From Thermogemmatispora carboxidivorans (lineage in GTDB: Bacteria; Chloroflexota; Ktedonobacteria; Ktedonobacterales; Ktedonobacteraceae): DNA of 64,000 nt. The position numbers and the translations under genes were made by a program. Below, in pieces: positions 17,350-26,661 of this stretch. Every line of letters starts with the position of its first letter. Position 1 is the stretch's first letter. Under the pieces are notes generated by a model that saw only the letters and a program-made list of their open reading frames with translations, did not search any database and had not been told where the DNA came from. The stretch is from contig NZ_JNIM01000001.1 in NCBI RefSeq assembly GCF_000702505.1, positions 5,432,327-5,496,326 on the forward strand, written 5' to 3'.

Positions 17350-18435
17350 TCAGGAAGGAATATTCTCAGGGACCACGAGCGTACCGGCCCTGATCTGATC
17401 GGCGAGCTGATCGGCCTTGCTCTTGGCATCAGCGGGCACCACGCTGCTCAGCGTACCGTAACCGACACCATCATGGGCCAGATCAAAGCGCGGGGGATTA
17501 TTCGTGAACTTGCCATGAGCGTAGTCGTTGATCGTATCGTAGACGGCTACATCCACCTTCTTCAGGGCGCTGGTGATAACGCTCTTCGGGTGGAGATAGT
17601 TCTGATCAGCATCAACGCCGATGCCAAAAACCCCAGCCTGGTCGGCGGCATCGAGAGCGCCGACACCGCAGCCACCGGCCACCTGGAAGATGATATCGGC
17701 ATTGTGCTGATTGATCTGGCTAAGAGCGGCATCCTTACACTTATCGGTGGCCGCGAAATCCTGAGAGTAATTAATCACCACCGTGATGCTCGGATCAACC
17801 TTCTTGGCACAGAACTTGTAGCCGGCGATGTAGCGAGTGACGGGAGGAATAGGCAGTCCGCCAACAGCGCCAATCGTATTATGGCCGCGCAGCTGCGAGA
17901 TCTTGGTCTTGCCGTCAACCTCCATCTGGGCAGCAATGGCGCCAACCAGACAGCCAGCCTCCTGCTCTTTGAAGAAGAGCGGGGCCACATTGGGCAGCGA
18001 TTCGCAGTCCTGCTTGCCTGCAGGAACAGCGCAGCCATCAATGATGGCGAATTTCTTGGTGGGGAACTGGTGCGCCACCTGATCGACAGCGTTCTGCATC
18101 AGGAAGCCGACCGCGAAGACCAGGTCAGCGCTGCGAGCTGCCAGCGTCAGGTTTTTCACATAATCGGCCTGGTTTTTCGACTCGATCACCTGGCGGGTAA
18201 AATGGAACTCGTTCATGGCCTTGGTGTAGCCGACGTAGGCCAGGTGGTTGAAACTACGATCGTTCAAGCCGCCGATATCAGTGACCAGGGCTACCGAAAT
18301 CGGCGTCTGAGCTGTCGGCGTGGTTGAGCTTCCTCCTCCCGAGCTGCCTGTGTTGCTTCCTCCACAAGCAGCCAGCAGGACACAAAATAAGGCGAGCAAT
18401 GCCACGATACGGGCTGGTATGCCACCGTTTCGCAT
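17350..18435 (-). CDS. BMP-family substrate-binding lipoprotein of the nucleoside/sugar ABC importer
   Basis: This is a 361-residue PnrA/BmpA-family lipoprotein. A signal peptide with hydrophobic core IVALLALFCVLL ends in the lipobox LAAC near residue 24, followed by a Gly/Ser/Thr-rich tether, so the protein is anchored outside the membrane. The two-lobed ligand-binding body shows VALVTDIGGLNDRSFN near 48, DLVFAVGFLMQNAV near 103, FAIIDGC near 130 and GIGVDADQNYL near 270, all typical of the family. PnrA/NupN-type proteins bind purine or other nucleosides, so nucleoside uptake is the likely function, though related proteins bind sugars. AAAGGAA precedes the ATG. The gene heads the importer operon. 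Confidence 0.92.
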   Translation of the reverse strand: MRNGGIPARIVALLALFCVLLAACGGSNTGSSGGGSSTTPTAQTPISVALVTDIGGLNDRSFNHLAYVGYTKAMNEFHFTRQVIESKNQADYVKNLTLAARSADLVFAVGFLMQNAVDQVAHQFPTKKFAIIDGCAVPAGKQDCESLPNVAPLFFKEQEAGCLVGAIAAQMEVDGKTKISQLRGHNTIGAVGGLPIPPVTRYIAGYKFCAKKVDPSITVVINYSQDFAATDKCKDAALSQINQHNADIIFQVAGGCGVGALDAADQAGVFGIGVDADQNYLHPKSVITSALKKVDVAVYDTINDYAHGKFTNNPPRFDLAHDGVGYGTLSSVVPADAKSKADQLADQIRAGTLVVPENIPS

Positions 18436-18505
18436 ACGCGCGTTCCTTTCTTCTCTCCCCGGAGAACCTGGTGTATCGTTAGAAATGCTCTCTCGCTGTT
18501 ATTAT

Positions 18506-18641
18506 GGTGCTATCCCTACAAACAAATAAGATACTCTGCTATTGCCTTTGGTGTAGCAGAAAGCAGGTCAGCGATCCAGAGACCAGCAGAGCCTCAAGCA
18601 ATCAGGACAGCACCACCTGACTGTTCTAGTGGGATAGCACC
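18506..18641. repeat. Widely spaced inverted repeat upstream of the BMP lipoprotein gene
   Basis: GGTGCTATCCC (18506-18516) and GGGATAGCACC (18631-18641) are exact reverse complements 114 bp apart, in the ~550-bp spacer before the importer operon. They could be paired operator half-sites for a looping repressor. I see no gene or clear riboswitch in 18436-18991. Confidence 0.4.
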
Positions 18642-18792
18642 CGGGCAGGGAACGGACCTCGCAGCGGTTCCATGACAATTATACGCTGCAGGCTTGTGAC
18701 ATCTCACAGAAGCCAGGTCCAGGCAGGCACTGAGCCAGGTGGGCCAGTGGTTGTCGAGCGTCTGGTGAGAGGAGGGGAGAGGGAGAAGAAGA

Positions 18793-18844
18793 GCGGCGAG
18801 GAGAGAGGGCGAACGATCGTGTTCGTGCTCTGGCCCCTCGCCGC
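18793..18844 (-). terminator. Long hairpin after the NYN-domain gene, probable terminator
   Basis: GCGGCGAGG (18793-18801) pairs with CCTCGCCGC (18836-18844). An inner partial stem pairs AGAG..CGAAC with GTTCG..CTCT. On the minus strand the hairpin is followed by TCTTCTTCTCCC. It lies 150 bp downstream of the NYN gene stop. Confidence 0.5.
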
Positions 18845-18991
18845 ATTGCTGGTGTGCAGTGTTGTGCTGTGCTCGCCAGGTTAGCCTGGCCCGCTAGCTA
18901 TTACGAGGTAGCTATTGATTGTAGGAACGTTCCTCCAGAGGAAGCAGGCGGTCACGACAGTGGCCGTGTAGAGCTTCACTCAAAGGTCTGC

Positions 18992-21565
18992 TTAAGCGCG
19001 GATCTCCTCCAGCACCGAGAGATTGATGAACAGGTCGCAGCTTTGGCGCAGCGTAGCCGACATCGCCTCGTCGAAGGCGGCCACCTCGACGCGCACGCCG
19101 TGATCCGAGCAGTAATCGAGCATCGGCATAAAATCGCTATCGCCGCTGACCAGAACAATACAGTCGACGGCCCGGCTTTCCACAAGCCGCACCACGTCCA
19201 TACACAGATCCAGATCGAGATCGGCCTTCTTTGCACCACTGGAGAACGTCTTATAGTTCTTCGTCGTAATGCGGTACCCCAGGCCCTTGACGGCCTGCAG
19301 GAACATTTGCTCATCGCCGGGCTGCGGGCTGGTTGGGCAATAGGCATGGGCCCGCACCAGGCGGCGGTTGCCGCGCAGGAAGTCGAGCAACTTGCCAAAG
19401 TCAATAGTCAGCCGTAACGTGCGTGCGGAGTAGAGCAAATTAGCCACATCGACGAAGACGCCCACCCGCTCCGTCGAAGGCGGAGGGGGGATTGAGACCG
19501 ACACATTCGTCGGCGACTGATGAGAGCGGCGCAGTTCGGCCACAATGCGGTCGGTCTGCGACTGGATCGCCTGCACGACCGTATTGGCGAACTGAACCAT
19601 CGGGTCATTCCCGCGGTTATTAGGATAGACGACATTGTTCCGCTGCACATCGGAGCGTGAAGGGCGCACACCAGCTTCGCGCACAGCCACGCTGCCGCGT
19701 GCGGGCGAAGGTTCTGGCGCCATGAAAGGACCTCCGAACTCGTTACCCAGATTCATCTGGTTCATAGTCGTGCCGGAGATAATATGGTAGGTTCCGGCAG
19801 GAGCGATTGGCTGCGAGAGCGGTACCGACGCCGGCTGAGTCACAGGCGGCACAGTGACCGGAGAGACCGGCGTGGGCGGCGGAGCGATCGGGGGAGGCGT
19901 CGGCTCAGTGGCCGGAGCTGGCGCGGAGGAGGCAGCCGTCGATTTGGAGCGACGGCGGCGGCGCCGGCGCGAGGTAGCCGCCTGAATCTCAGAGTACTCC
20001 AGGGGAGGCAGATCTTCAGGGGCAGGAACCTGGGTCTCCTGAGCCGCCGGCCTGGCGCCGTTGGCCGTCGGCTGCGCTGGCAATGCCACAGAGGCAGCCG
20101 CTTGCTCCTGTTCTTTTGCTTTCTCTTGTTGTCGATTATCCTTACTGCTTTGCTGCTGCTTAATCCGCTGCTCTTCCACCGTTGGCTCGCTCAGCATCTC
20201 GCGAGGAGAGAGAGCGTGAATCTCGTGGGAATGCTCACCAGGGCCGGGGGTGGCAGCCGCCGGAGTCTGGGGCTGCTCGCTCTCTGGCCGACGCTCCTCC
20301 TGGACAGCAGAGGCGCCAGAAGCAGCGAGCTTCTCCCCCGTCTCGCGCTGCTCAGGCGGCGTTGACTGCTGAGAAGAACTGACCAGGAACATAGCGCTAT
20401 TGACCGCTGTTGCCGGGCGATCGAAGCGATAGCGGCGTGCGGGGCGAGTGGTCTGTCCCTCCTCGCTGGTGGACGGAGTGGTCTCGGTCGTGCTGCCACT
20501 CTCGCCTGTGCCAGAGCCAGAAGGGGCAGAAGCTGGCTCGCCACCAGCCTGAGCGCCAGCAGGAGCGGCAGGCTGGCCCTCTTCTTCAGGGCTTTTTTCT
20601 CCCTCGGAGGGGAGGCGCTCCTCGACAAACGGCTCGCGCAGGCGCCCATAGCGGGGCAGACGAATGCGCGTGGCCGGGCGCAGCAGCGGCGAAGGAGGGC
20701 GCTCCGCGGGCTTCTCAGGTGCCGCAGGAGCCTGAGCGGCCTGTGGGATCTGGGGAGCAGACTGCTGCTCCTCCTGAGCCTTCACCGAGTGCTCTTCCGC
20801 GGAAGGGGAGGCCGGTTCAGACTGTTCCTGCCCGGCGTCACCTTCTGCTTCAGGGGCCGTCTCGGTGGACGCTGCCGGCGTCAGGGCCTCGGCCTGCCCC
20901 TCGCCCTCCGCCAGCGAGCTGGTAGTGACAGTGCTCCAGCTGCCGCTCTCCACGAACGAGAGACGTCCGGGGATGGGCACCGTAGGGAGCGGCGAAAGTG
21001 GTCCAGCGGCTGACAGAGTAGCAGACGGGCCGTTGTCATTTTCAGCAGACGAAACCAGGCTGCCCAGGGTATTCAAGGTACTCAGGGCATCCAGAGCCTC
21101 ATGCACAGCCTCGAAAGTAGCGGCCTGGCGGGCCTCTTCAGCCTGACGGAACTCCTCAATAAACTCACTGAAGGGACGAACATTCCCCTCGCTGAACGGC
21201 AGGAAGCCTTCCATGAGCGGGGAAGGCTCCTCGTCCCGCGTCGTCAAGGCCTCCTGTGCAGATGGTGTAGAGGGAGTGGAAAAGGCGGAAAGGAGTTCAG
21301 TGGGAGAATAGGCAGCGACGCTTTCCTGGATGTATTGGGAAGAAGCCTCCGTCTGAGACGGAAGCACATAGCCAGGGGCGGCGTCAGCACTCTCTCCTAC
21401 AGGTGGTTGCTTCTGCCCTTCCACGGTACCCTCCGATAGCTGCGTCCCGGGGGGCGCAGCAGGCTCTAGAGAAGCAGGAGTTGTTGCGTCTTCGGAGGCA
21501 AATGCTTCCTTTGCGACGGACACATCAACGTCGCTCTTCTCTGGCTGCGAATGTTCTCTTGTCAC
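18992..21565 (-). CDS. NYN (LabA/PIN-like) domain protein with long disordered N-terminal region
   Basis: The 857-residue protein has a recognisable fold only in the last ~155 residues. There the NYN/LabA (DUF88) RNase-like domain shows GVFVDVANLLYS near 705, DLDLCMDVV near 790 and VLVSGDSDFMPML near 808, giving the conserved acidic residues that bind metal in PIN-type nucleases. The ~700 residues before are Ser/Glu/Pro/Ala/Gln-rich, lack hydrophobic cores and contain a basic cluster (SRRRRRRRSK) near 535, so they are predicted disordered, possibly RNA-binding. Start is GTG with GGAGAT upstream. NYN proteins are generally thought to cleave RNA. The neighbouring lipid genes do not explain the role. 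Confidence 0.82.
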   Translation of the reverse strand: MTREHSQPEKSDVDVSVAKEAFASEDATTPASLEPAAPPGTQLSEGTVEGQKQPPVGESADAAPGYVLPSQTEASSQYIQESVAAYSPTELLSAFSTPSTPSAQEALTTRDEEPSPLMEGFLPFSEGNVRPFSEFIEEFRQAEEARQAATFEAVHEALDALSTLNTLGSLVSSAENDNGPSATLSAAGPLSPLPTVPIPGRLSFVESGSWSTVTTSSLAEGEGQAEALTPAASTETAPEAEGDAGQEQSEPASPSAEEHSVKAQEEQQSAPQIPQAAQAPAAPEKPAERPPSPLLRPATRIRLPRYGRLREPFVEERLPSEGEKSPEEEGQPAAPAGAQAGGEPASAPSGSGTGESGSTTETTPSTSEEGQTTRPARRYRFDRPATAVNSAMFLVSSSQQSTPPEQRETGEKLAASGASAVQEERRPESEQPQTPAAATPGPGEHSHEIHALSPREMLSEPTVEEQRIKQQQSSKDNRQQEKAKEQEQAAASVALPAQPTANGARPAAQETQVPAPEDLPPLEYSEIQAATSRRRRRRRSKSTAASSAPAPATEPTPPPIAPPPTPVSPVTVPPVTQPASVPLSQPIAPAGTYHIISGTTMNQMNLGNEFGGPFMAPEPSPARGSVAVREAGVRPSRSDVQRNNVVYPNNRGNDPMVQFANTVVQAIQSQTDRIVAELRRSHQSPTNVSVSIPPPPSTERVGVFVDVANLLYSARTLRLTIDFGKLLDFLRGNRRLVRAHAYCPTSPQPGDEQMFLQAVKGLGYRITTKNYKTFSSGAKKADLDLDLCMDVVRLVESRAVDCIVLVSGDSDFMPMLDYCSDHGVRVEVAAFDEAMSATLRQSCDLFINLSVLEEIRA

Positions 21566-21894
21566 AAAAAGATCTCCAGTCTCACTAATTCGGGACCGGA
21601 GCGCAGGCGATCGTGTGGAGAGGTACTTGACGCACAGAACCGTCAGGGCGAATGGACGCCGTCATTGCTCGCCTATCGTCTGCTTTACCTCAACGGGTGC
21701 TCGGGAAAAGGCAAGACAACAAAGAGTAAGCATCTAGGAAGCACGCCGTACTTTCACCGATCCGCGTTGCAAAGATGGGCGGATGCGCGCCGCCATCTAT
21801 CCGCCCTGCCTGTCCTTTCCTTCTTGCGACAGGCACCTCACGCTACATGCACGTCCGATCCCGATCTCCTCTACACCGTTCGCAAAGCTTCGAT
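21566..21894. other. Spacer between the NYN gene and the phosphatidyltransferase gene
   Basis: This 329-bp region separates two minus-strand genes. I see no supported coding region or hairpin in it; it presumably carries the promoter of the NYN gene. Confidence 0.4.
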
Positions 21895-22722
21895 TCACTC
21901 TTTTTGCTGTATACCGCCACTGAGAGGCGGAACATGGCTGGGAACGGGGCGAGCGGATGCTTCTTGAGCTTCGCCGGCCCGGCCCCGACCCCGGCCCAGG
22001 AACCGCGCGCGGCGCTCGCGATCGCGGTCGCGGCGGGCACTGTGCTCCTGATCACTGGCGAGCGCTGTGGGGGCAGGAGCCAGCTGAGGCGCGGGGCGCC
22101 CGCGCTCCTGTTGGCGTGTGATGCGCCAGACGTAGAACATGCGCTCGAGGGCGGTCACTTGTGAGAAAACCGCCAGCAGAACCAGTGCCCAGATCTCAAT
22201 ACCCGCAATCAGGCCAATGGCCAGGATGACGACACGTTCTGGGCGGGCAAGCAATCCTGTTTTACATTCCAGCCCCAGACCTTCGGCGCGCGCCTTAGTA
22301 TAGCTAACCATCAGTGAACCGACGACAGCGACAAACACCAGGACAATCATCCAGAGCTGCTCATGGCCAAAGGGCCAGAGCTGCTCATGGAGATCTGGAC
22401 GCTGCAAGACGTACCAGAGCAGCCCAAAGAGAATGATGCTTTCCGAATAGCGGTCGAGAGTCGAGTCGAAGAAAGCGCCAAAGGTCGTAGCAGCCTGGCG
22501 AACGCGAGCCACAGCCCCATCGAACATGTCGAAAATGCCAGCAAACAACACCAGCAAACCGCCTGCCACCAGGTACCCCTGCGCAATCACCAGGGCTGTT
22601 AAGCCGCTAAGCAACAGCCCGACGAGCGTCAACATATTTGGAGTCACGCCAAGGTTGGCGAGCGGTCTGATAATGAAGGCCACCAGGAGTCGAACTTGTT
22701 GCTGGATGCGTCTGCTTAACAT
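21895..22722 (-). CDS. CDP-alcohol phosphatidyltransferase (phosphatidylinositol-phosphate-synthase-like)
   Basis: This integral membrane enzyme transfers a phosphatidyl group from CDP-diacylglycerol to an alcohol. The signature DGx2ARx8Gx3Dx3D is complete at about residues 66-90 (DGAVARVRQ...GAFFDSTLD). The following DRYSESIILFGLLWY and KARAEGLG....RPERVVIL segments resemble mycobacterial PgsA1/PI-phosphate synthase more than PGP synthase. About six membrane helices are predicted. The last ~75 residues are basic (RDRDRERRARFLGRGRG) and likely a cytoplasmic tail. The PimA-like glycosyltransferase and two acyltransferases upstream match the actinobacterial PI-mannoside gene set. The product (PI-phosphate or another phospholipid) is not proven by sequence. 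Confidence 0.85.
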   Translation of the reverse strand: MLSRRIQQQVRLLVAFIIRPLANLGVTPNMLTLVGLLLSGLTALVIAQGYLVAGGLLVLFAGIFDMFDGAVARVRQAATTFGAFFDSTLDRYSESIILFGLLWYVLQRPDLHEQLWPFGHEQLWMIVLVFVAVVGSLMVSYTKARAEGLGLECKTGLLARPERVVILAIGLIAGIEIWALVLLAVFSQVTALERMFYVWRITRQQERGRPAPQLAPAPTALASDQEHSARRDRDRERRARFLGRGRGRAGEAQEASARPVPSHVPPLSGGIQQKE

Positions 22723-23216
22723 ATCTTTATTGTACCATACCTGGCCCTCTTCGGACTAGCTCTTTTTTGCGGTGAGCCTGCCACCGAGGGCTGTTCGCAC
22801 TACGGGAGATACGCACTACCAGACGAAACCAAACGAAACGAACAGTGCCCTGGCCCTGACCTCCTCTCTCTATCGGCCAGAGGAGAGCGAAAGCAAGAAG
22901 CGAGGGCGACGCAGGGCAGGCCGCCATTGCGGTGCAACCATTGCACAGCGCAGAGCGTGGGTCAGCCAGCGGTGAGGAGCATCGCCAAGCAGCGCCCCAA
23001 GTCGGCATTGAGCGAGCGCCGGGTCCAGTCAGGGCCAGCCGTACTGCTCCCTGTGCCCCAAGATAGCCCTGGCCACTTCTCTGGCAAGAGCCTATGGATC
23101 GACATGCGAGGCTGCATCGCTGATCAGAGGTCTGACTGGCCCCAGTCAGGGCCGACCCGCCTACCTGCCAGGGCAACCAGGTAGCACTCTACAGGAGGAG
23201 AAGAGGCCCGCCCTGA
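22723..23216. other. Spacer between the PimA-like gene and the phosphatidyltransferase gene
   Basis: This 494-bp region has no supported coding sequence. It contains short inverted repeats: GTGCAACCATTGCAC around 22931-22945, and CTGACTGG/CCAGTCAG (23132-23149). The sequence CAGTCAGGGCC occurs twice (about 23027 and 23144). None has a T-tract, and I assign no function. Confidence 0.35.
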
Positions 23217-24386
23217 CTAGACTGGCTCTCGCTGGCGCAGGGTATGGAGCAGCTGGCGCTCCTCCAGCAGCTCCTGATAGTAGTCCACCACACGGCGAGC
23301 GATCCGCGGCCAGGCATATTGCTGGCTCGTTTGGAGACCAGCCTCAACCAGGCGGCGCCGCAACGGCTCATCTTCCAACAGGCGGCAGATGGCCATGCTC
23401 AGCGCGAGGCTATCGCGTGGGGGCGCTAAGAGGCCATTGAGGCCATGAGTGATCACTGTGGCATAGCCCTCGATGTTGCTGGCCACCACGGGCACGCCGG
23501 AGGCCATCGCTTCCAGCAAGACCACCCCCAGGCTCTCGCCGCCGATCGAAGGCGCACAGAAGAGATGAGCACTGGCAAAGTAGCGTGGCAGCTCTTCCGC
23601 CGAGACACGGCCCACAAACACCACGTCCTGCCAGCCCTGCTTCTCAACAAAGCGTTCGAAACCGCGCTTCAACCCGCCCTCGCCCACGAGAATAAACCGC
23701 GTGTCGGGATGGCGCTCACGGATCGTGGGGATAGCGCGCAACAGGTACTTGGCGCCCTTGCGCTTCTCAAACCGCCCGACAAAGAGGATATTCCGCTTCC
23801 CATCCATGAACCAGGGCAAAGGCTGGTTCCAGATGTTGAAGCGCTCGAGATCGACCCCATTTGGGATCAGGCGATAGTCCGCCGGAAAGTAGCGTGAGAC
23901 AAACTGGTAGGCCGCCGGTGAAACGGCGATGCGCCCGGCCAGCCGGCGAAAGTAAGGGCGCAGGAAAGGATGTAGCGATGCATAGGCCAGATAGGGCGTC
24001 GAGGTAATCCTGGCGGCAGCAAAGGCATGAAATGTCCCTACATTGATCGCACGAGAGAAACGCAGCACGGCCAGTGGCAAACCGGGAATCAACGGCTCGT
24101 GGAGGTGAATGATATCAAAGCGCTCGTGCTGCAGTACCGAGCGCACGCGCCGTCCGAGGTAGGGGTTTAGCGCCACGCGCGCAATTGAACCATTGAAAGG
24201 AACGGGCGAAGCCCCGGCCATCTTATAGACTTGCTCCTCTGCCAGCTGCTCATCATCGCGCGAGACCGGGGCAAGGATGCGCACCTCCAGACCCATTTTG
24301 CGAAATTCATGCGCCAAATGGCGGACATGTTCACGCACTCCACCAGGATAGCTCCAGTCATATGGAGTCACGAGACCTATTTTCAC
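23217..24386 (-). CDS. GT4 glycosyltransferase, PimA-like (phosphatidylinositol mannosyltransferase type)
   Basis: This 389-residue GT-B fold enzyme has the N terminus MKIGLVTPYDWSYPGGVREH, typical of PimA/GT4 enzymes. VPFNGSIARVAL near residue 62 and DIIHLHEPLIPGLPLAVL near 90 follow, then IAVSPAAYQF and LIPNGVDLERFN near 175, and the nucleotide-sugar site GGESLGVVLLEAMASGVPVV near 288 with its E-x7-E motif. PimA transfers mannose from GDP-mannose to phosphatidylinositol on the cytoplasmic membrane face. Context supports a lipid acceptor: acyltransferases, PHP and phosphatidyltransferase genes lie on the same strand. Sugar donor and acceptor remain inferred. Confidence 0.85.
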   Translation of the reverse strand: MKIGLVTPYDWSYPGGVREHVRHLAHEFRKMGLEVRILAPVSRDDEQLAEEQVYKMAGASPVPFNGSIARVALNPYLGRRVRSVLQHERFDIIHLHEPLIPGLPLAVLRFSRAINVGTFHAFAAARITSTPYLAYASLHPFLRPYFRRLAGRIAVSPAAYQFVSRYFPADYRLIPNGVDLERFNIWNQPLPWFMDGKRNILFVGRFEKRKGAKYLLRAIPTIRERHPDTRFILVGEGGLKRGFERFVEKQGWQDVVFVGRVSAEELPRYFASAHLFCAPSIGGESLGVVLLEAMASGVPVVASNIEGYATVITHGLNGLLAPPRDSLALSMAICRLLEDEPLRRRLVEAGLQTSQQYAWPRIARRVVDYYQELLEERQLLHTLRQREPV

Positions 24387-24546
24387 GAGTCGCTCCCTGC
24401 CTTACAATGTTGTAGAGACGCGACTATCCCCTGGACCTTACGCAAGCCCGGCCACGGTCCCCTCCTACTCAGCCAAAGGCGCCATACAACATTTTACCAG
24501 ACTTTCGCAAGAGCTTGCCTCTTCCAAAAGGAAGGCTCTGCGCGCT

Positions 24547-25368
24547 TCACGCCGCAAAGACGCGACGATTCCGCTGATTTCGCTTGCTAAAGTGATACTG
24601 AGCCAGTTGCAGATAATCGTACATCTGCCAGAGCTTGCCGCCGGGGGCTGTGGTTCCGGCCTGCAGGGACCTGCGCAGGTCCTGAGCTGTCTTCCCCTCA
24701 AACCAGGTACAGCCGCGTCCAATGGCATTGAGCGTATGGGCATCGCTGTTGCCCACCTCGGGCAGGCGATACACGCGGCGATTGGTGCGCATGGCCACCT
24801 GATTGGCATAGATGCCGCAGAAGCTGGCGTTCCAGGTCTCGATGCCATCGAGTCGGACAGTCTTTGAGCTGACCAGGCGGTCAAGTACCTCGCGCTGGCA
24901 ACTGTGGCGGAAGAGCCGGTGCAGCGGATGAGCGACGATGGCCAGGCCCCCTTGCTCATGGACCAGGGCAATGCTCTCTTCCATGCTCAGCCCGGGTGGA
25001 ATGCGCTGCTCGATAAAGAGGGCCAACAGGTGCCCTTCGCGTGTGCTGATTTCCTCGCCAACAATGTAGTCAAAGCGGTAATGGCCTCTGGCCCACAGGT
25101 CGCGTGCGCGTAGCGAGCCTTCAATGGCGTCGTGATCGGTAATGGCGATGACGTCCAGGTCGCTAAAGCGCTCGGCGTAGGTGAGAATCTCTTCAACGGT
25201 TGCTGTACCATCGCTATAGGTACTGTGAATATGGAGATCGGCCCGGCCCAGCTTTCCAGCCAGAGAAGCCTCGGCGGCTGTCATTTGCCGCTGACGGCCC
25301 AGCAAGCGCCTGGCCAGGCTGGTGGGTCGTAATTCCTCTGTCATCCTGTTGCTCATACGTCTAGCCAT
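24547..25368 (-). CDS. PHP-domain phosphoesterase
   Basis: This 273-residue protein has a PHP (polymerase and histidinol phosphatase) metal-dependent hydrolase domain. Metal ligands are visible in order: ADLHIHSTYSDG near residue 39, VIAITDHDAIEG near 70, VGEEIST near 97, IVAHPLHRL near 148 and GNSDAH near 213. Such proteins remove phosphate from small molecules (3',5'-bisphosphate nucleotides or histidinol/inositol phosphates) in the cytosol. The start ATG lies 1 bp after the stop of the upstream acyltransferase gene, with AAAGGAG reading through the junction, so translation is coupled. The substrate is unknown; in this lipid cluster a lipid-headgroup precursor phosphate is one possibility. 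Confidence 0.88.
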   Translation of the reverse strand: MARRMSNRMTEELRPTSLARRLLGRQRQMTAAEASLAGKLGRADLHIHSTYSDGTATVEEILTYAERFSDLDVIAITDHDAIEGSLRARDLWARGHYRFDYIVGEEISTREGHLLALFIEQRIPPGLSMEESIALVHEQGGLAIVAHPLHRLFRHSCQREVLDRLVSSKTVRLDGIETWNASFCGIYANQVAMRTNRRVYRLPEVGNSDAHTLNAIGRGCTWFEGKTAQDLRRSLQAGTTAPGGKLWQMYDYLQLAQYHFSKRNQRNRRVFAA

Positions 25369-25369
25369 A

Positions 25370-26329
25370 CTACTCCTTTGGAAGTGAGAAGGTCTGCTCC
25401 TCTCTACTTTCCTCGGCCTTGATCTGCTGCCCTTGATTCTCTGTGCCTGCAGCAGCGTGATCCAGCCAGACAGGAGCGAAGACAAGCCACTGCTCGGGAT
25501 GGGCCCGGATGTAGCGTTCCATGACTTGCACGATTGAGCGCATGAGGGCCTCGGGCTTCTGCTGCTCTTCTTCAGGAAGCGCCAGAGAGATCGGCGCAAA
25601 TTCGCCTTGCATACGCTTGCCTTCCAGGCGCCAGCCGAAGGCGCCCACGAGAGCTGCGCCTGTGCGCTGCGCCAGCATAGCCGGCCCTCCAGGCAGACGA
25701 GCGGTGGCCCCAAAGAAAGGCATCTCGACGCTCTGGCCCACCACGGCCCGATCAGCGGTAATGAGCACCAGCTGATTCTGACGCAACGTGCGCAGAATGG
25801 TGCGCATGGCCGTGCCATTTCCCACGGGAAGATATTTGATGCCGTGGCTGCAGCGCAGGCTCAGCATCAGTTCGAGCATGCGTCGATCTTTGAGCTGCTC
25901 GACCGGGATCACCAGCTCGTAGCCTCTGGCAACCAGCCACTGGCTCAGGTAGTCGAACGGGCCAAAGTGGGCGGACACTATCAGGACGCCCTTGCCCCGG
26001 GCCAGAGCGGCGGCCAGATGCTCCTCGCCTCCGGGAATGATATTGCTGACGATCTCTTCGACCGGTACGTAGGGTAAACAGAAGCCTTCGAGATAGTTGC
26101 GTGCGTTGTTGATAAACATCTGGCGCACTGTGCGTCTGAGACGCTGGCGTCCGAGATGTGTGGCTTGTACCTCTGGTCCCAGCACATGCAGCATGTTAAT
26201 GGTGGCCTGCCGACGTGCCCTGAAGGCAATCAGCCAGGCAAGCCAGCCTAGTAGTACGCTGAGCGGTGGTAGCCAGCGACGCGGCAGGCGCGGAACAATG
26301 ACGGCGGCAAGGCGAAATAGCAGATACAT
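25370..26329 (-). CDS. Lysophospholipid/lipid A-type acyltransferase (HX4D; PatA-like)
   Basis: This is a 319-residue member of the HtrB/LpxL family, which includes mycobacterial PatA, the acyltransferase for PI-mannosides. The catalytic HX4D motif is SAHFGPFDYL near residue 117. An N-terminal hydrophobic anchor (LFRLAAVIVPRLPRRWL...LLGWLAWLIA) and the ITADRAV..QSVEMPFFG segment near 205 are typical. The start at MYLLF is chosen because family similarity begins there; an in-frame extension of 59 codons is rich in charged residues and unlike the family. A polar tail ends the protein. It is a paralogue of the acyltransferase encoded at 26662-27552, and its stop is 1 bp from the PHP start. Confidence 0.85.
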   Translation of the reverse strand: MYLLFRLAAVIVPRLPRRWLPPLSVLLGWLAWLIAFRARRQATINMLHVLGPEVQATHLGRQRLRRTVRQMFINNARNYLEGFCLPYVPVEEIVSNIIPGGEEHLAAALARGKGVLIVSAHFGPFDYLSQWLVARGYELVIPVEQLKDRRMLELMLSLRCSHGIKYLPVGNGTAMRTILRTLRQNQLVLITADRAVVGQSVEMPFFGATARLPGGPAMLAQRTGAALVGAFGWRLEGKRMQGEFAPISLALPEEEQQKPEALMRSIVQVMERYIRAHPEQWLVFAPVWLDHAAAGTENQGQQIKAEESREEQTFSLPKE

Positions 26330-26661
26330 CGTCGTTGTTTTCTGCCTCAAGAAGCGCTTCTCATGATGTCGCGGCCCGTTGCCTTGCGGTACCTTCTTGC
26401 CCAGGTGCCTGGCTGCCTGGAATGGCCGAACAGCGCCCGTCTCCTGAGAGTCGGGCTGGCCTTTCGCCAGCCAGCTCCCTGGGCTGGTATGGCGTTCTCT
26501 CTGCATTCCGTCGTCCCCGGCGCTGGTGATGCGTCTGGCCTGCCACTGGAGCAGGCCCAGGCAGGCGCCTGCGCCACAGTTATGACGTCGCCTGCGTCGC
26601 CTCGCTATCTATGGCCGCTCTCCCGCGAATGCAGAGAGCAGTCAGGTTGCTTTCTCCATAG
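26330..26661. other. Spacer between the two acyltransferase genes
   Basis: This 332-bp GC-rich stretch lies inside the lipid gene cluster. It contains a small perfect hairpin GGCTGGC-CTTTC-GCCAGCC (26454-26472). I see no gene; an in-frame extension of the downstream acyltransferase reaches into it but is not convincing. Confidence 0.4.

Noticed and set aside
18854-19417. 187-residue plus-strand frame opposite the NYN gene
   Set aside because: It lies antisense to the conserved NYN domain; its composition reflects the GC-rich complementary codons, and no ribosome site or family is seen.
22723-23216. Small structural RNA (SRP or similar) in a GC-rich spacer
   Set aside because: No conserved SRP loop or tmRNA/RNase P signature is present; only short inverted repeats.
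24547-25818. Longer form of the PHP protein with a 150-residue N-terminal extension
   Set aside because: The extension overlaps the acyltransferase gene in another frame, is cysteine/tryptophan-rich as antisense-frame translations are, and a good ribosome site precedes the shorter start at 25368.
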